Of a stretch of DNA of 64,000 nt, positions 33,136 through 41,391 are shown piece after piece. Position 1 is the first letter of the stretch; each line of letters opens with the position of its first letter. The notes under the pieces are model-generated. The model was not told where the DNA came from, searched no databases, and worked only from the letters and a program-made list of their open reading frames with translations. The position numbers and the translations under genes are program-made. Origin of the DNA: Nocardia sp. CY41 (GTDB taxonomy: Bacteria > Actinomycetota > Actinomycetes > Mycobacteriales > Mycobacteriaceae); the NCBI RefSeq assembly GCF_009829325.1, contig NZ_VUOS01000031.1, positions 1 through 64,000 of the forward strand. The letters run 5' to 3'.

Positions 33136-33338
33136 GCATGGACCTATCCGGGACACGCTGGTTCAAGAGCAGCCACAGCGGCGGCAAGGACGATTGCGTC
33201 GAGGTCGCGTACCTGGAAGGCGGCATGGTCGGCGTGCGGGACTCCAAGAACCCGGCCGAAGCAGCGCTAGTGTTCACACCTGGCGCGTGGGACGCATTCA
33301 CCGCGCACGTGATCCACGGCGGTCCTAAGCGGTCGTGA
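33132..33338 (+). CDS. DUF397 protein
   Basis: 68 aa, a single DUF397 domain: LSGTRWFKSSHSGGKDDCVE, VGVRDSKNPAEAALVFTPGA and WDAFTAHV are the diagnostic blocks (W-x-K-S-S-x-S, V-x-V-R-D-S-K, W-x-x-F). The start overlaps the XRE gene stop (ATGA). In this partnership the small protein is believed to bind the XRE regulator and modify its DNA binding. The ATG three codons in is an alternative. Confidence 0.9.
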   Translation: MSMDLSGTRWFKSSHSGGKDDCVEVAYLEGGMVGVRDSKNPAEAALVFTPGAWDAFTAHVIHGGPKRS

Positions 33339-33441
33339 TCTGAAGCCCGGTACGGTGGCGTGCAGCGTCTACGGACATGGCGTGATCATGTGGGACACCG
33401 CTCGAGCGGTCGGATCAGGCGGCAACTCGATACGAGGTCGA

Positions 33442-34536
33442 TCACACGTCGACGCATGCGGCCATTCGAGCCCGGAATGCGGGGGGCGCGAACGTTTCCG
33501 CATGGGCGCGGATGACGTGGGGGTCGTAGTGGGCGGTGTCGAAGTTCGCTATCGCCGCGGCCAGGCGGGTGACGACGTCCGGATCGGCGCCTGGAGCGAT
33601 GTGTTCGCCTGTCGTGCCGGGCCGTACCGTATCGAGCGCGCCGCCCGCGCCGATGGCGATCACCGGGGTACCGCAGGCCATGGCTTCGACCGGGACGATG
33701 CCGAAGTCTTCCACGCCGGGCATGAGCAGGGCTCGGCATCGTCGGTACATGTCCCGCAGAGTGTCGGTAGAGGTGGCGCCCAGAAAAGTCGTCTCAGGTC
33801 CGGCGAGAGCTTCGAGCTGAGCCCGGAAGCGTCCGTCGCCCAGCACGACCAGCCGTTTCCCGGCGAGTTGGGCGGCTCGGATGGCGAGATCGGCGCGTTT
33901 GTAGGGAACGAGGCGACCGGCGTAGAGAAAGAAGTCCTCGCGGGCGCGTGTGGGATCGGTGGTGAAGCGGTCGACATCGACGGGCGGATTGATCACGGTG
34001 GCGGGCACGCCCCACCAGTCGCGGATCCGGTCGGCGACGGCGGTCGAGTTGGCGATCACCCGGGCCAGGCGAGGCGCGGCTCGCAGCTCGGCGTGGCGGG
34101 CCAGTGCGCCCAGGGCGCCGAGAGCGATCTGGCCGGCCCGCCCACCGGCTTCGCGGATACGGAACTCTCGATCCCAGGCCCATCGGGCAGGGCTGTGCAC
34201 ATAGGCGATCACGGGCGCGTCGGTGGCCAGAGCGGCCTGGGTGGCGAATGAGTGGTGGCTGACGACCACGGCGTCATAGCCCCGCAACGGCATACGTCGC
34301 AGGGAACGAGGGACGAGCGGCAGCAGCGGGGCGTGCCGACCGCGGGTCAGTATGTGGGCGCGGGATAGCCAGCTGTCGTGGACGTGCTGGACGGGCGGCC
34401 GGATTCCGCTCGGCATGGCAATCGGCGCGTAGATGTCCGCGCCGGGCCAGGTGCGGGCGAACTCGCCCACCACGGCTTCGGACCCGCCGAATTCGGTGAA
34501 CCGTTCGTGGACGATGGCGATGCGGGGTGCGGTCAT
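33442..34536 (-). CDS. GT4-family glycosyltransferase of the exopolysaccharide cluster
   Basis: 364 aa. GT-B fold: an N-terminal acceptor domain starting IAIVHERFTEFGGSEAVVGE (the GGSE loop of the WbaZ-like subgroup), and a C-terminal nucleotide-sugar domain with DFFLYAGRLVPYKRADLAIR and VEDFGIVPVEAMACGTPVIA (E-x-F-G-x-x-x-x-E, here as DFGIVPVEA). It would transfer a sugar from NDP to the lipid-linked repeat unit on the cytosolic face. ATG at 34536 overlaps the aminotransferase stop (ATGA). It ends tail to tail with the DUF397 gene. Sugar unknown. Confidence 0.9.
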   Translation of the reverse strand: MTAPRIAIVHERFTEFGGSEAVVGEFARTWPGADIYAPIAMPSGIRPPVQHVHDSWLSRAHILTRGRHAPLLPLVPRSLRRMPLRGYDAVVVSHHSFATQAALATDAPVIAYVHSPARWAWDREFRIREAGGRAGQIALGALGALARHAELRAAPRLARVIANSTAVADRIRDWWGVPATVINPPVDVDRFTTDPTRAREDFFLYAGRLVPYKRADLAIRAAQLAGKRLVVLGDGRFRAQLEALAGPETTFLGATSTDTLRDMYRRCRALLMPGVEDFGIVPVEAMACGTPVIAIGAGGALDTVRPGTTGEHIAPGADPDVVTRLAAAIANFDTAHYDPHVIRAHAETFAPPAFRARMAACVDV

Positions 34537-35900
34537 CGGGATGCGCTCGTTTCGATCTGTCGCGGTGCTGCGGTGCGGCGAAGGGCGGGAGCGACCGGTC
34601 GTCCGCGCAGCAGTCCGTCGACGGTGCCGCGTTCGAGTGCGGTGCGGTACACCTGTGCCGCCTCCGCGCAAGCCGCCAGGGTGGCGGCGATCGCGCCGTG
34701 GTCGTGTGCCGCCGAGGTGACGAAGGATTGCCCGAGCACTCCGCGTTGGAGCAGTTCTTGCAGGAACAAGGTGCGGAATGCCTGGCTGGGTTTTCCGTGG
34801 GAATCGAGGGTTTCGAAGATGAGGCAGGAGGAGCGACCGCGGGCCCGGAGGTGGTCACCGATGCCCAGTTCGTCTGCCAGCGAGGCGAATCCGGTCGCCA
34901 GTGCGGCGCCCGCCGTTTCCATGCGGGAGATCGGATCGCCGGTCCGGTAAGCCGCGGCGACCGCGCGGAAGGCCGCGAGCCCGCTGGTTTCCGGGCCGTG
35001 CGTGGTGGACAGCAGGAATACGCGGTCGGCACCGGTGCGCAGGCCGCCCAGCTCCAGATACTCACGTCGTCCGGCGAGGGCCGAGATGGGGAATCCGTTA
35101 CCCATGGCCTTGCCCCAGCAAGACAGGTCGGGAGTCACGCCGTAGACGGACTGCGCGCCGCCGGCGGCCCAGCGGAATCCGGTGATCATCTCGTCGAACA
35201 CCAGCAAGGCGCCGTGCCGATCGCACAGCGCGCGTACCGCTTGGAGGTAGCCGGGCTCGGGTTCCGCCGTTGCGGTGGCCGCCTCCATGACGACCGCGGC
35301 CACGCTGTCGCCCGCCAGGACCGCGGCGAGAGCGTCGACGTCGTTGTAGGGGAACCGGACGGTATCGGCGCCGACATGATCGGGGATGCCCGCCGACATC
35401 GGTGTCGTCGCGATGAACCAGTCGTCGACCGAGAAGAACGGCTGCTCGCAGACGGCGATCCGCTCGCGGCCGGTCACGGCCCGGGCCAGCCGGACGGCGG
35501 CGGTGGTGGCATCGGAGCCGTTCTTGGCGAACTTGACCATGTCCGCACCGGGAACGAGGTCCAGGAAGTCCTCGGCGGCGAGCAGTTCCAGTTCGGTCGG
35601 CCTGCTGAAGTTCACTCCGTCGGCGATCGTGGTCGTCACGGCATCGAGAACCGGTGCGTAGCCATGGCCGAGGGTGACCGAACGTAAGCCCATTCCGTAT
35701 TCGACGTACTGGTTGCCATCAGCGTCCCACACGCGGCATCCCTTGCCGCGCACCAATATCGGTGCCATCTGCTCGGGATACTGGTCGGCTCCGCGGGCGT
35801 AGGTGTGAGCGCCGCCGGGCACCAGCTCGTGCAGCCGACGTTGCAGCACATTGCTGCGGGCGAACCCGTGGTGCGGTGGGACGTCGGGGGGCAGATTCAT
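34533..35900 (-). CDS. Class III aminotransferase, glutamate-1-semialdehyde aminomutase-like
   Basis: 455 aa PLP enzyme. Landmarks: VPGGAHTYARGADQYPEQMA near the start, KFAKNGSDATTAAVRLARAV (about 120-140), LLVFDEMITGFRWAAGG with the Asp that holds PLP, and the Schiff-base lysine in CWGKAMGNGFPIS (about 278). It is a paralogue type, not the heme-pathway enzyme, and such genes recur in surface-polysaccharide loci where they aminate a keto sugar or build an amino-acid substituent. It shares a 4-nt overlap with the GT downstream and lies 175 bp from the next gene upstream. Confidence 0.88.
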   Translation of the reverse strand: MNLPPDVPPHHGFARSNVLQRRLHELVPGGAHTYARGADQYPEQMAPILVRGKGCRVWDADGNQYVEYGMGLRSVTLGHGYAPVLDAVTTTIADGVNFSRPTELELLAAEDFLDLVPGADMVKFAKNGSDATTAAVRLARAVTGRERIAVCEQPFFSVDDWFIATTPMSAGIPDHVGADTVRFPYNDVDALAAVLAGDSVAAVVMEAATATAEPEPGYLQAVRALCDRHGALLVFDEMITGFRWAAGGAQSVYGVTPDLSCWGKAMGNGFPISALAGRREYLELGGLRTGADRVFLLSTTHGPETSGLAAFRAVAAAYRTGDPISRMETAGAALATGFASLADELGIGDHLRARGRSSCLIFETLDSHGKPSQAFRTLFLQELLQRGVLGQSFVTSAAHDHGAIAATLAACAEAAQVYRTALERGTVDGLLRGRPVAPALRRTAAPRQIETSASR

Positions 35901-36075
35901 CTGGTGCTCCGTGTGCGGTGCGGGCGGGATACCGGCGGGAAGCCGGGATAGCAGAGCGGAAGTGTCGGACCGGGCTACCCTCGGGGTCGCGGGACCGGCC
36001 GGAGGCGTTGTGGTCGTGCGTCGGCGTGCACGCGGTCGCCGAACTCACGGACTCGGCCCTCGACGGGTCGGCACG

Positions 36076-37410
36076 TCATCCGGGGGCAGCCGTGCCGGCC
36101 GGATGACTGTACGCCCAGAGGTCGTGATCGCCGCGGGGGCCGAAGACATCGAGGTGCCCGCGCATTCGCCCCTCCTCGGCGAACCCGGCCGCGGCGGCCG
36201 CAGCCGCCGCGGCCGGGTCGGATACCGGGATCGCGGTGGCTATGCGGAGGATCCCGAGCCGTTCGGTCGCATGGTGCACCAGCAGACGGAGCACGCGTGC
36301 CCGGAGTTCCGGGCGGGCCGAGGCATCGGTCCAGATGCTCAGCCGGATGTTGCGATCGAACATGTCCAGCCCGTGCAGCCGGGCTTCACCGACGAAGCGG
36401 CCATCGTCCAGGATCGTCAGCGTCAGCCCTGGCCGGGAACGCAAACCCGTTCTCGCTTCGGCGAGTTCGGCCAGCCAGTGGCGCAGGGAATGTCGGCGCA
36501 GCCAGGCGGCGAGTGACATGTGCGGATCACGTGCCAGCGTCACACGGTTGCGGATGCGGGCCGCGCGGCGCTGCCGGAAGTCGGAGACACGGCGTGATCG
36601 CACCAGCACACCGCCGCGGTCGTCGGAGTCGGTGAGTGCGATGGCGGCGCTGCCGCGCAGCCACCGGAACACCCGCCGCGATCGGGATAGCTGGTACCGC
36701 AGATGCGCGGCCGCGATGCTCAAGGGGGGCGGCCCGTGCGGGGCGGCAGAGGCGGCGGGCAGTCGCGTCGTCGTCGGGTGGAGGCGTTGCCGGGCCACAT
36801 AGTCGGAGGTGAACCCGTGGTCGGGCCGATCGGCGCGGGTCACCGCCCACAGCTCGTGGTCGCGGCGCGCGCCACCGGCATCGAAATAGGCGCGCATCCG
36901 GGCTTCGTATCGCAGGCCCGCCGCGGTCGCGATCTTGGCCGCGGCGATGTTGCCGGGCGCGATCGGTGCGCTGATTCGCATGAGGCCGAGGCTGTCGAAT
37001 CCGAAGACCGTCATCATGGTCAGGACGAGGGCGCCGATACCGCCGCCGGCGACGGCGGAGCCGATCCAGATGCCGAGCTCGGCGCTGCCTGCCGCCGCGT
37101 CGATCGAGGCCAGTTCGACCTGTCCGGCGAACCGACCGGCCACCTCGATGACCATGCTCATCCGTCGCCCGGCGCGTGCGTCGGCCCGGTTGTCGAGGCA
37201 TTCCCGCACCCAGTGGCGGGCGGTGTGGCGGGCGGGCCAGTCCTGTTCCGAGCTGACCCAGTAAGGCTCGATGATCGCGCGGTCACGGAGCCGGATCCGC
37301 CGCCACTCCGCGAAATCGTCGAAGCGCGGCGGCCGCAACCGCACCGCCGTACCGACGGGACCGATGATGGCCGGCTGCGCTTCGATGCGGCGGTGCCGTC
37401 GTCGGGTCAT
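36076..37410 (-). CDS. Double GNAT acetyltransferase in the exopolysaccharide cluster
   Basis: 444 aa with two GNAT (RimJ/RimL-like) domains. Domain 1 (about 10-200): VRLRPPRFDDFAEWRRIRLR, LGIWIGSAVAGGGIGALVLT, ISAPIAPGNIAAAKIATAAG, LRYEARMRAYFDAGG. Domain 2 (about 255-435): the same layout with RNRVTLARDPHM, IWTDASARPELRARVLRLLV and FAEEGRMRGHLDVFG. The CoA loop of domain 1 is better preserved (AGGGIG), while domain 2 has a degenerate loop. Start overlaps the stop of the beta-helix gene (ATGA). It probably O- or N-acetylates the repeat unit or an amino sugar. Confidence 0.8.
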   Translation of the reverse strand: MTRRRHRRIEAQPAIIGPVGTAVRLRPPRFDDFAEWRRIRLRDRAIIEPYWVSSEQDWPARHTARHWVRECLDNRADARAGRRMSMVIEVAGRFAGQVELASIDAAAGSAELGIWIGSAVAGGGIGALVLTMMTVFGFDSLGLMRISAPIAPGNIAAAKIATAAGLRYEARMRAYFDAGGARRDHELWAVTRADRPDHGFTSDYVARQRLHPTTTRLPAASAAPHGPPPLSIAAAHLRYQLSRSRRVFRWLRGSAAIALTDSDDRGGVLVRSRRVSDFRQRRAARIRNRVTLARDPHMSLAAWLRRHSLRHWLAELAEARTGLRSRPGLTLTILDDGRFVGEARLHGLDMFDRNIRLSIWTDASARPELRARVLRLLVHHATERLGILRIATAIPVSDPAAAAAAAAAGFAEEGRMRGHLDVFGPRGDHDLWAYSHPAGTAAPG

Positions 37411-38765
37411 CCGCCGGGACGCTTCCTGCCGAGCGCTACCGTGCCCAGCTTCCCGTCGTCGGAGACGGTGAGCCGCCAGTATCCGCCGTCCGGCGCCCTG
37501 AGCACGGGACCGTTGTCGGCGTGCTCGCAGACCCAGGTTCCGTCGGCGGTCACCGCGGCGCGGACGGCGCCGTCGCCGCTCTGTGCCTGGAACACATCCG
37601 CGCCGTGCGGCCCCGCTTGGGACACCACGGTGCCGGTGAAGCGCGGCGTGCGCATGCCCTTGCGGCCGATGACGTTCCAGCCGGTCGGAAACGTCTCGAC
37701 GGGAATGTCGTCGGTGATCCCGGAGATCAATCCGACCGCGGTGCCTTCCGGACAGCCGACGGGATCCACGCGCACCGGGATGCCCGGCGGCCGCGACTCC
37801 GCGTCGAAGATCACGTTCGCCAGATACGGCTGTCGGCAGTAGTTCAGTTCGATCCCGACCGAACGGGCCGCGACCTTCGCGTTGACCATGCCGAACTGCG
37901 CGGGTCCACCGCGCCCGTTCGCACCGACCGACAGGGCGACCTCGGCGCCTTCGAACCACACGTTGGTCAGCCACCAGTCGTTGGCGGCGCCGTCGACCCG
38001 CAGGTGGCGGTCGGTGGTGAGCGGATTCTGGTCGGAGACGAATTCGACGTTGGTGAGTGCCAGCCCGGCGTTGTGGTCGTTACCGGTGCCGAGGACGCCG
38101 GTGTGATTGCTGGTGAACTTCGAGGAGGTGACGTAGTTCTGGATACAGGATGTGGTCAGTCCGATCCCGAAGTTGTTGATATCGCAGTTGATGAAGGCGG
38201 TGCCGCCGGTGTTGTCGCGCAGCACGACGCCGCGCTGGGTCAGGTACTGCGGATGGTTGTCGCTGAGGTGGTTGCCGCGCAGTACCACCGCGTCGAAGGA
38301 GCAGCGGAAGCATTCCGACAGCTCGACCGCGGTCGAGCCGGGACCTGTGGTGAAGATCCCCAGCCTGGCGAAACGGACCCGGCTGCGCTTGCGCAGCCGC
38401 ACCAGAGTGCCGTTGCCCGCGTAGACGATCGTGGTGACGTCGGCGCCGTCGCCGAGAATCGTGGCATAGTCCGGCAGATCGGGCATCGACTCGACCCGGT
38501 AGTGCCCGGCGGGCAGGTAGAGCACCAGCGGCCCGTTCTGATCCGCGGCCACGGCCGCGGCCAATGCCTTGGTGTCGTCGGCGATTCCGTCTCCGACGGC
38601 TCCGAAATCCCGGATGTTGCGCGCTCGGGGCGCATCGGTGGTGGGCGACCGGAACTGCGGGTCGTCCGGCTCGGCTGTGCCGCAGGCGGCGGTGAGCGGA
38701 ATGGCAGCCGCCGCACCCAGAGTCGCGGCGAGCAAGCGGCGCCGCCGGAGAAAGTCGTCGCTCAT
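37407..38765 (-). CDS. Exported right-handed beta-helix (pectate lyase-like) protein
   Basis: 452 aa. N terminus MSDDFLRRRRLLAATLGAAA has an arginine-rich Tat-like start and a possible lipobox at Cys28 (LTAAC). A Pect-lyase_3 module follows: ARNIRDFGAVGDGIADDTKA (about 48-67), LYLPAGHYRVESMPDL, then repeated beta-coil rungs to about residue 390 (for example FINCDINNFGIGLTTSCIQN). Proteins of this fold cleave or bind polysaccharides. Within the cluster it may trim or process the exported polymer or release chains. The last 60 residues form a separate beta-rich segment. ATGA overlaps on both sides. Confidence 0.8.
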   Translation of the reverse strand: MSDDFLRRRRLLAATLGAAAAIPLTAACGTAEPDDPQFRSPTTDAPRARNIRDFGAVGDGIADDTKALAAAVAADQNGPLVLYLPAGHYRVESMPDLPDYATILGDGADVTTIVYAGNGTLVRLRKRSRVRFARLGIFTTGPGSTAVELSECFRCSFDAVVLRGNHLSDNHPQYLTQRGVVLRDNTGGTAFINCDINNFGIGLTTSCIQNYVTSSKFTSNHTGVLGTGNDHNAGLALTNVEFVSDQNPLTTDRHLRVDGAANDWWLTNVWFEGAEVALSVGANGRGGPAQFGMVNAKVAARSVGIELNYCRQPYLANVIFDAESRPPGIPVRVDPVGCPEGTAVGLISGITDDIPVETFPTGWNVIGRKGMRTPRFTGTVVSQAGPHGADVFQAQSGDGAVRAAVTADGTWVCEHADNGPVLRAPDGGYWRLTVSDDGKLGTVALGRKRPGG

Positions 38766-40042
38766 ACCTTCAACCTTTCCACCAGCCGGTCCACCGCCGA
38801 ACCGGGTGTGCGGTGGCTGACCATACCGGTCAGCCCGGCCGTGCCGAACGCGCTCAGGGCGGCACGCAACTGTGGCTCGGTGAGGCTGCCGAGATCGGCG
38901 ACGCCGAGGACGGCATCGGATAAGGGCGCCACGGCGACCGCGTCGGCGGCGGAGTTGACCGGCGCGGTCTCGATGACCACGCGGTAGTACCGCTCGCGCA
39001 GATCGGCGACGAGATGAGCGAAGTGCTCCGATGCGATCAGGTCGGAGGTGTCCGGCTCGATGTGCCCGATCGGCAGCACCGCGACCCCGGTCCCGCCCCA
39101 GTCGTCGGTGATCGCCCGATCCAGTGGTACGCCGCCGCGCAGCAGTGTCGTCAGGCCCGGACCTGGCATGGCACCGGAGCTTCCGCCGCCGGAGGTGTCG
39201 GCGTCGACGAGGATCACCGGATGACCGGCATCGGCGAAGGCCAGCGCCAGGGTGTTCGCCACCTTTGATTGTGATCGGTCGGTGAGGCTGGTGCATTCGA
39301 TGATCTGCGCGCCCCGCAGGTGATTGCGCAGCCGCCGGGCCGCCTCGGAGGTGGATTCTCCGTGGTCGAAGGCGGCGACCACCGGGACCGGCGCGACCTC
39401 GGCGAGGTTGCTACTGGTGCGAATACGCCGGTCGGTGCGTTCACGCAGAAATGCGGCTGCGAAGCCGAGCAGCAGTCCACCGAACAAGCCCATGGCGACG
39501 AACCGGCTCGTGCCGGGGCCTGACGGAGCGGCCGGTAACCGTGCACGGTCGACGACCGAGACGCGGGCGGCGGGAGCAGCGCCTGTCTCGATGGATTCGA
39601 GACTGTCGACCAGAGCACGGAACTGGGCGACCGTGGCGTCGGTGAGATCACGCGCCCGCTGCGCGGTGGGCGCGGAGACCGCGATTTCCAGGATCGTGCT
39701 GGCGGGCGGCGACGAGGCGGTGATCCGGCCGCGGAACTCGTCCGGCGATTCCGTCAGCCCTTGATCGTGGACGACCCGCTCGGCGACCGCGGCGCTGGTG
39801 GCCAGTTCGAGATAGGACCGCACGCGCTGCTGGGCCGCCAGGCCGCCCTGGTAGGAGTCGTTGACCGAGGTACCGGTGGCCATCGAGACGTACATGGTGC
39901 TGCTGGCGACGTATGTCACGGCGCGGGAGGAGGCGTACCAGACGCCGGCCACCGTGACGGTCAGCGCGATCGCGGCGATCAGCACCCACCGCCGCCGAAC
40001 GATGTGCCAGATATCGATCAAACCCATGGACTGCGACCTCAT
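38762..40042 (-). CDS. Wzz/BY-kinase fusion (chain-length regulator) with degenerate P-loop
   Basis: 426 aa. Wzz part: a membrane segment at about 19-38 (VLIAAIALTVTVAGVWYASS), external helical domain, second segment at about 188-206 (GLFGGLLLGFAAAFL). The cytosolic part (about 235-420) aligns with BY-kinases: Walker A' VILVDADTSGG and a Walker B-like VVIETAPV. The Walker A sequence, normally GEGKST, reads RSQSK, so the catalytic lysine position is Gln. No Tyr cluster is present at the C terminus. It probably controls polymer length as a structural partner rather than an active kinase. ATGA overlaps on both sides. Confidence 0.85.
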   Translation of the reverse strand: MRSQSMGLIDIWHIVRRRWVLIAAIALTVTVAGVWYASSRAVTYVASSTMYVSMATGTSVNDSYQGGLAAQQRVRSYLELATSAAVAERVVHDQGLTESPDEFRGRITASSPPASTILEIAVSAPTAQRARDLTDATVAQFRALVDSLESIETGAAPAARVSVVDRARLPAAPSGPGTSRFVAMGLFGGLLLGFAAAFLRERTDRRIRTSSNLAEVAPVPVVAAFDHGESTSEAARRLRNHLRGAQIIECTSLTDRSQSKVANTLALAFADAGHPVILVDADTSGGGSSGAMPGPGLTTLLRGGVPLDRAITDDWGGTGVAVLPIGHIEPDTSDLIASEHFAHLVADLRERYYRVVIETAPVNSAADAVAVAPLSDAVLGVADLGSLTEPQLRAALSAFGTAGLTGMVSHRTPGSAVDRLVERLKV

Positions 40043-41391
40043 GTCTTCGTAACTGCTGAAGCGTGCGCCGGTGCCGGGAGCGGCGTCGGGCGGCGGCGGA
40101 ATTCCGTGACGATCAGATGGACGAACCAGGCGAGCACGGCCGACTGCGCGAATTTGCCGAGATTCTCGAAGCTGCCGAGGACGCCGCGTTCGAACAGGGT
40201 GGAGGCGCCGGTGATCGCGAGGCCCAGCACCAGGACGGGGAAGTACCGCGAATACAGCGATCGCTCCCAGGCGAGCAGCAGCACGAAGGTGAACACGACG
40301 GCGACGACCACGCCCGCCTCGCCGCCGAGCACGTAGCCTTCGTTGACGTTGCCCTCCGCCAAGGACACCGACACGGTGCTCATATCCACCGACGCGCCAC
40401 GCACGTCGTTCGCCCAAGCCGTGCCGGATTGGAGCTTCTCGGCGCCGAGCACCTGCGCCGGGATCAGGCTGAGGCTCGCGTGGTGCAGTACTTCGCCGGG
40501 GGACAACCAGCCGCGTGGGCCGACGAAGTAGGCATCGGTGGCGGCTTCGAGTAGGTCGAAGCGCCGCAGCATACTCAGGAACGGCCGGACGTCCGCCGGG
40601 TAGCGGGAGTCGACGAGGGTGGCGTCGAGCGCGGCCGTGCCGGAGTTCTTGAACGACTGCAGCCAGCCGAATCCGGCGACGCCGAGCACGCCGATCAGTG
40701 CCACACCGATCGTGGTGCGCCGGTTCCAGCCGAGCATCGAGAACCGTACGGCCAGCGCGAGTGCGGCGGCGAGGATCGGTGTCTTGGACTGCACGGCCGA
40801 CGACCAGTACAGTTCGCCCGCGAAGAGCGCGCCGAGCACCAGCGCCGTGGTCTGCGGCCGGGCGGGCCGGAGGAAGACGATCATCCCGAGCGCCGCGATC
40901 CCGGCGAACGTGGCGACAAAACTGAGCAGGGGGTTGCCGCTGCTCACCTCACCGGCAGCGCCCAGCGATCCGGTGGCCACCGAGGCCGCCCGCCCCAGAA
41001 GCCCGAGCGCGTAGAGCGCCAGCAGAGTCGGCATCACGTCGGGATCCGCGACCGCGGCCGGGACGGAGCGAGGCGGGTGCCGACGCCGCCAGAGCGCGTA
41101 ACCGATCACCAGCAGCGCGTAACACCACAAGCCGAACACGACGTGGTCGAGCACCAGACCGATGCCGCGGTCGTACCCCAGACCAGCCAGCCGGGGGTCG
41201 GAGATGTTGTCGCCGTAATGCGGGTCCGGCTGCACCCCGAGCAGCACCAGCGGCCGCGCCACGTAGGACAGCGACCAGAAAAGGGCCTGCGCGATGAAGA
41301 ACACGCGGGCGATGCCCGGAACCCACAGTGCGGCCGTGGCGACCGTGATCAGTGCGGCCGCGACGGCGGCTACATCGGTGTAGGCGTTCAG
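40039..41391 (-). CDS. Probable polysaccharide polymerase (Wzy-like), start codon uncertain
   Basis: About 450 aa with ten or more hydrophobic segments (such as LDHVVFGLWCYALLVIGYAL, ALVLGALFAGELYWSSAVQS, GGEAGVVVAVVFTFVLLLAW), a large loop about 270-340, and a typical Wzy-like arrangement near FKNSGTAALDATL. In the cluster it is the best candidate for joining repeat units outside the membrane. No ATG/GTG/TTG lies at a sensible place. A CTG at 41391 would overlap the upstream stop as CTGA, matching the ATGA pattern of the other genes; the next GTG would cut off the first membrane segment. The start is therefore inferred. Confidence 0.75.
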   Translation of the reverse strand: MNAYTDVAAVAAALITVATAALWVPGIARVFFIAQALFWSLSYVARPLVLLGVQPDPHYGDNISDPRLAGLGYDRGIGLVLDHVVFGLWCYALLVIGYALWRRRHPPRSVPAAVADPDVMPTLLALYALGLLGRAASVATGSLGAAGEVSSGNPLLSFVATFAGIAALGMIVFLRPARPQTTALVLGALFAGELYWSSAVQSKTPILAAALALAVRFSMLGWNRRTTIGVALIGVLGVAGFGWLQSFKNSGTAALDATLVDSRYPADVRPFLSMLRRFDLLEAATDAYFVGPRGWLSPGEVLHHASLSLIPAQVLGAEKLQSGTAWANDVRGASVDMSTVSVSLAEGNVNEGYVLGGEAGVVVAVVFTFVLLLAWERSLYSRYFPVLVLGLAITGASTLFERGVLGSFENLGKFAQSAVLAWFVHLIVTEFRRRPTPLPAPAHASAVTKT

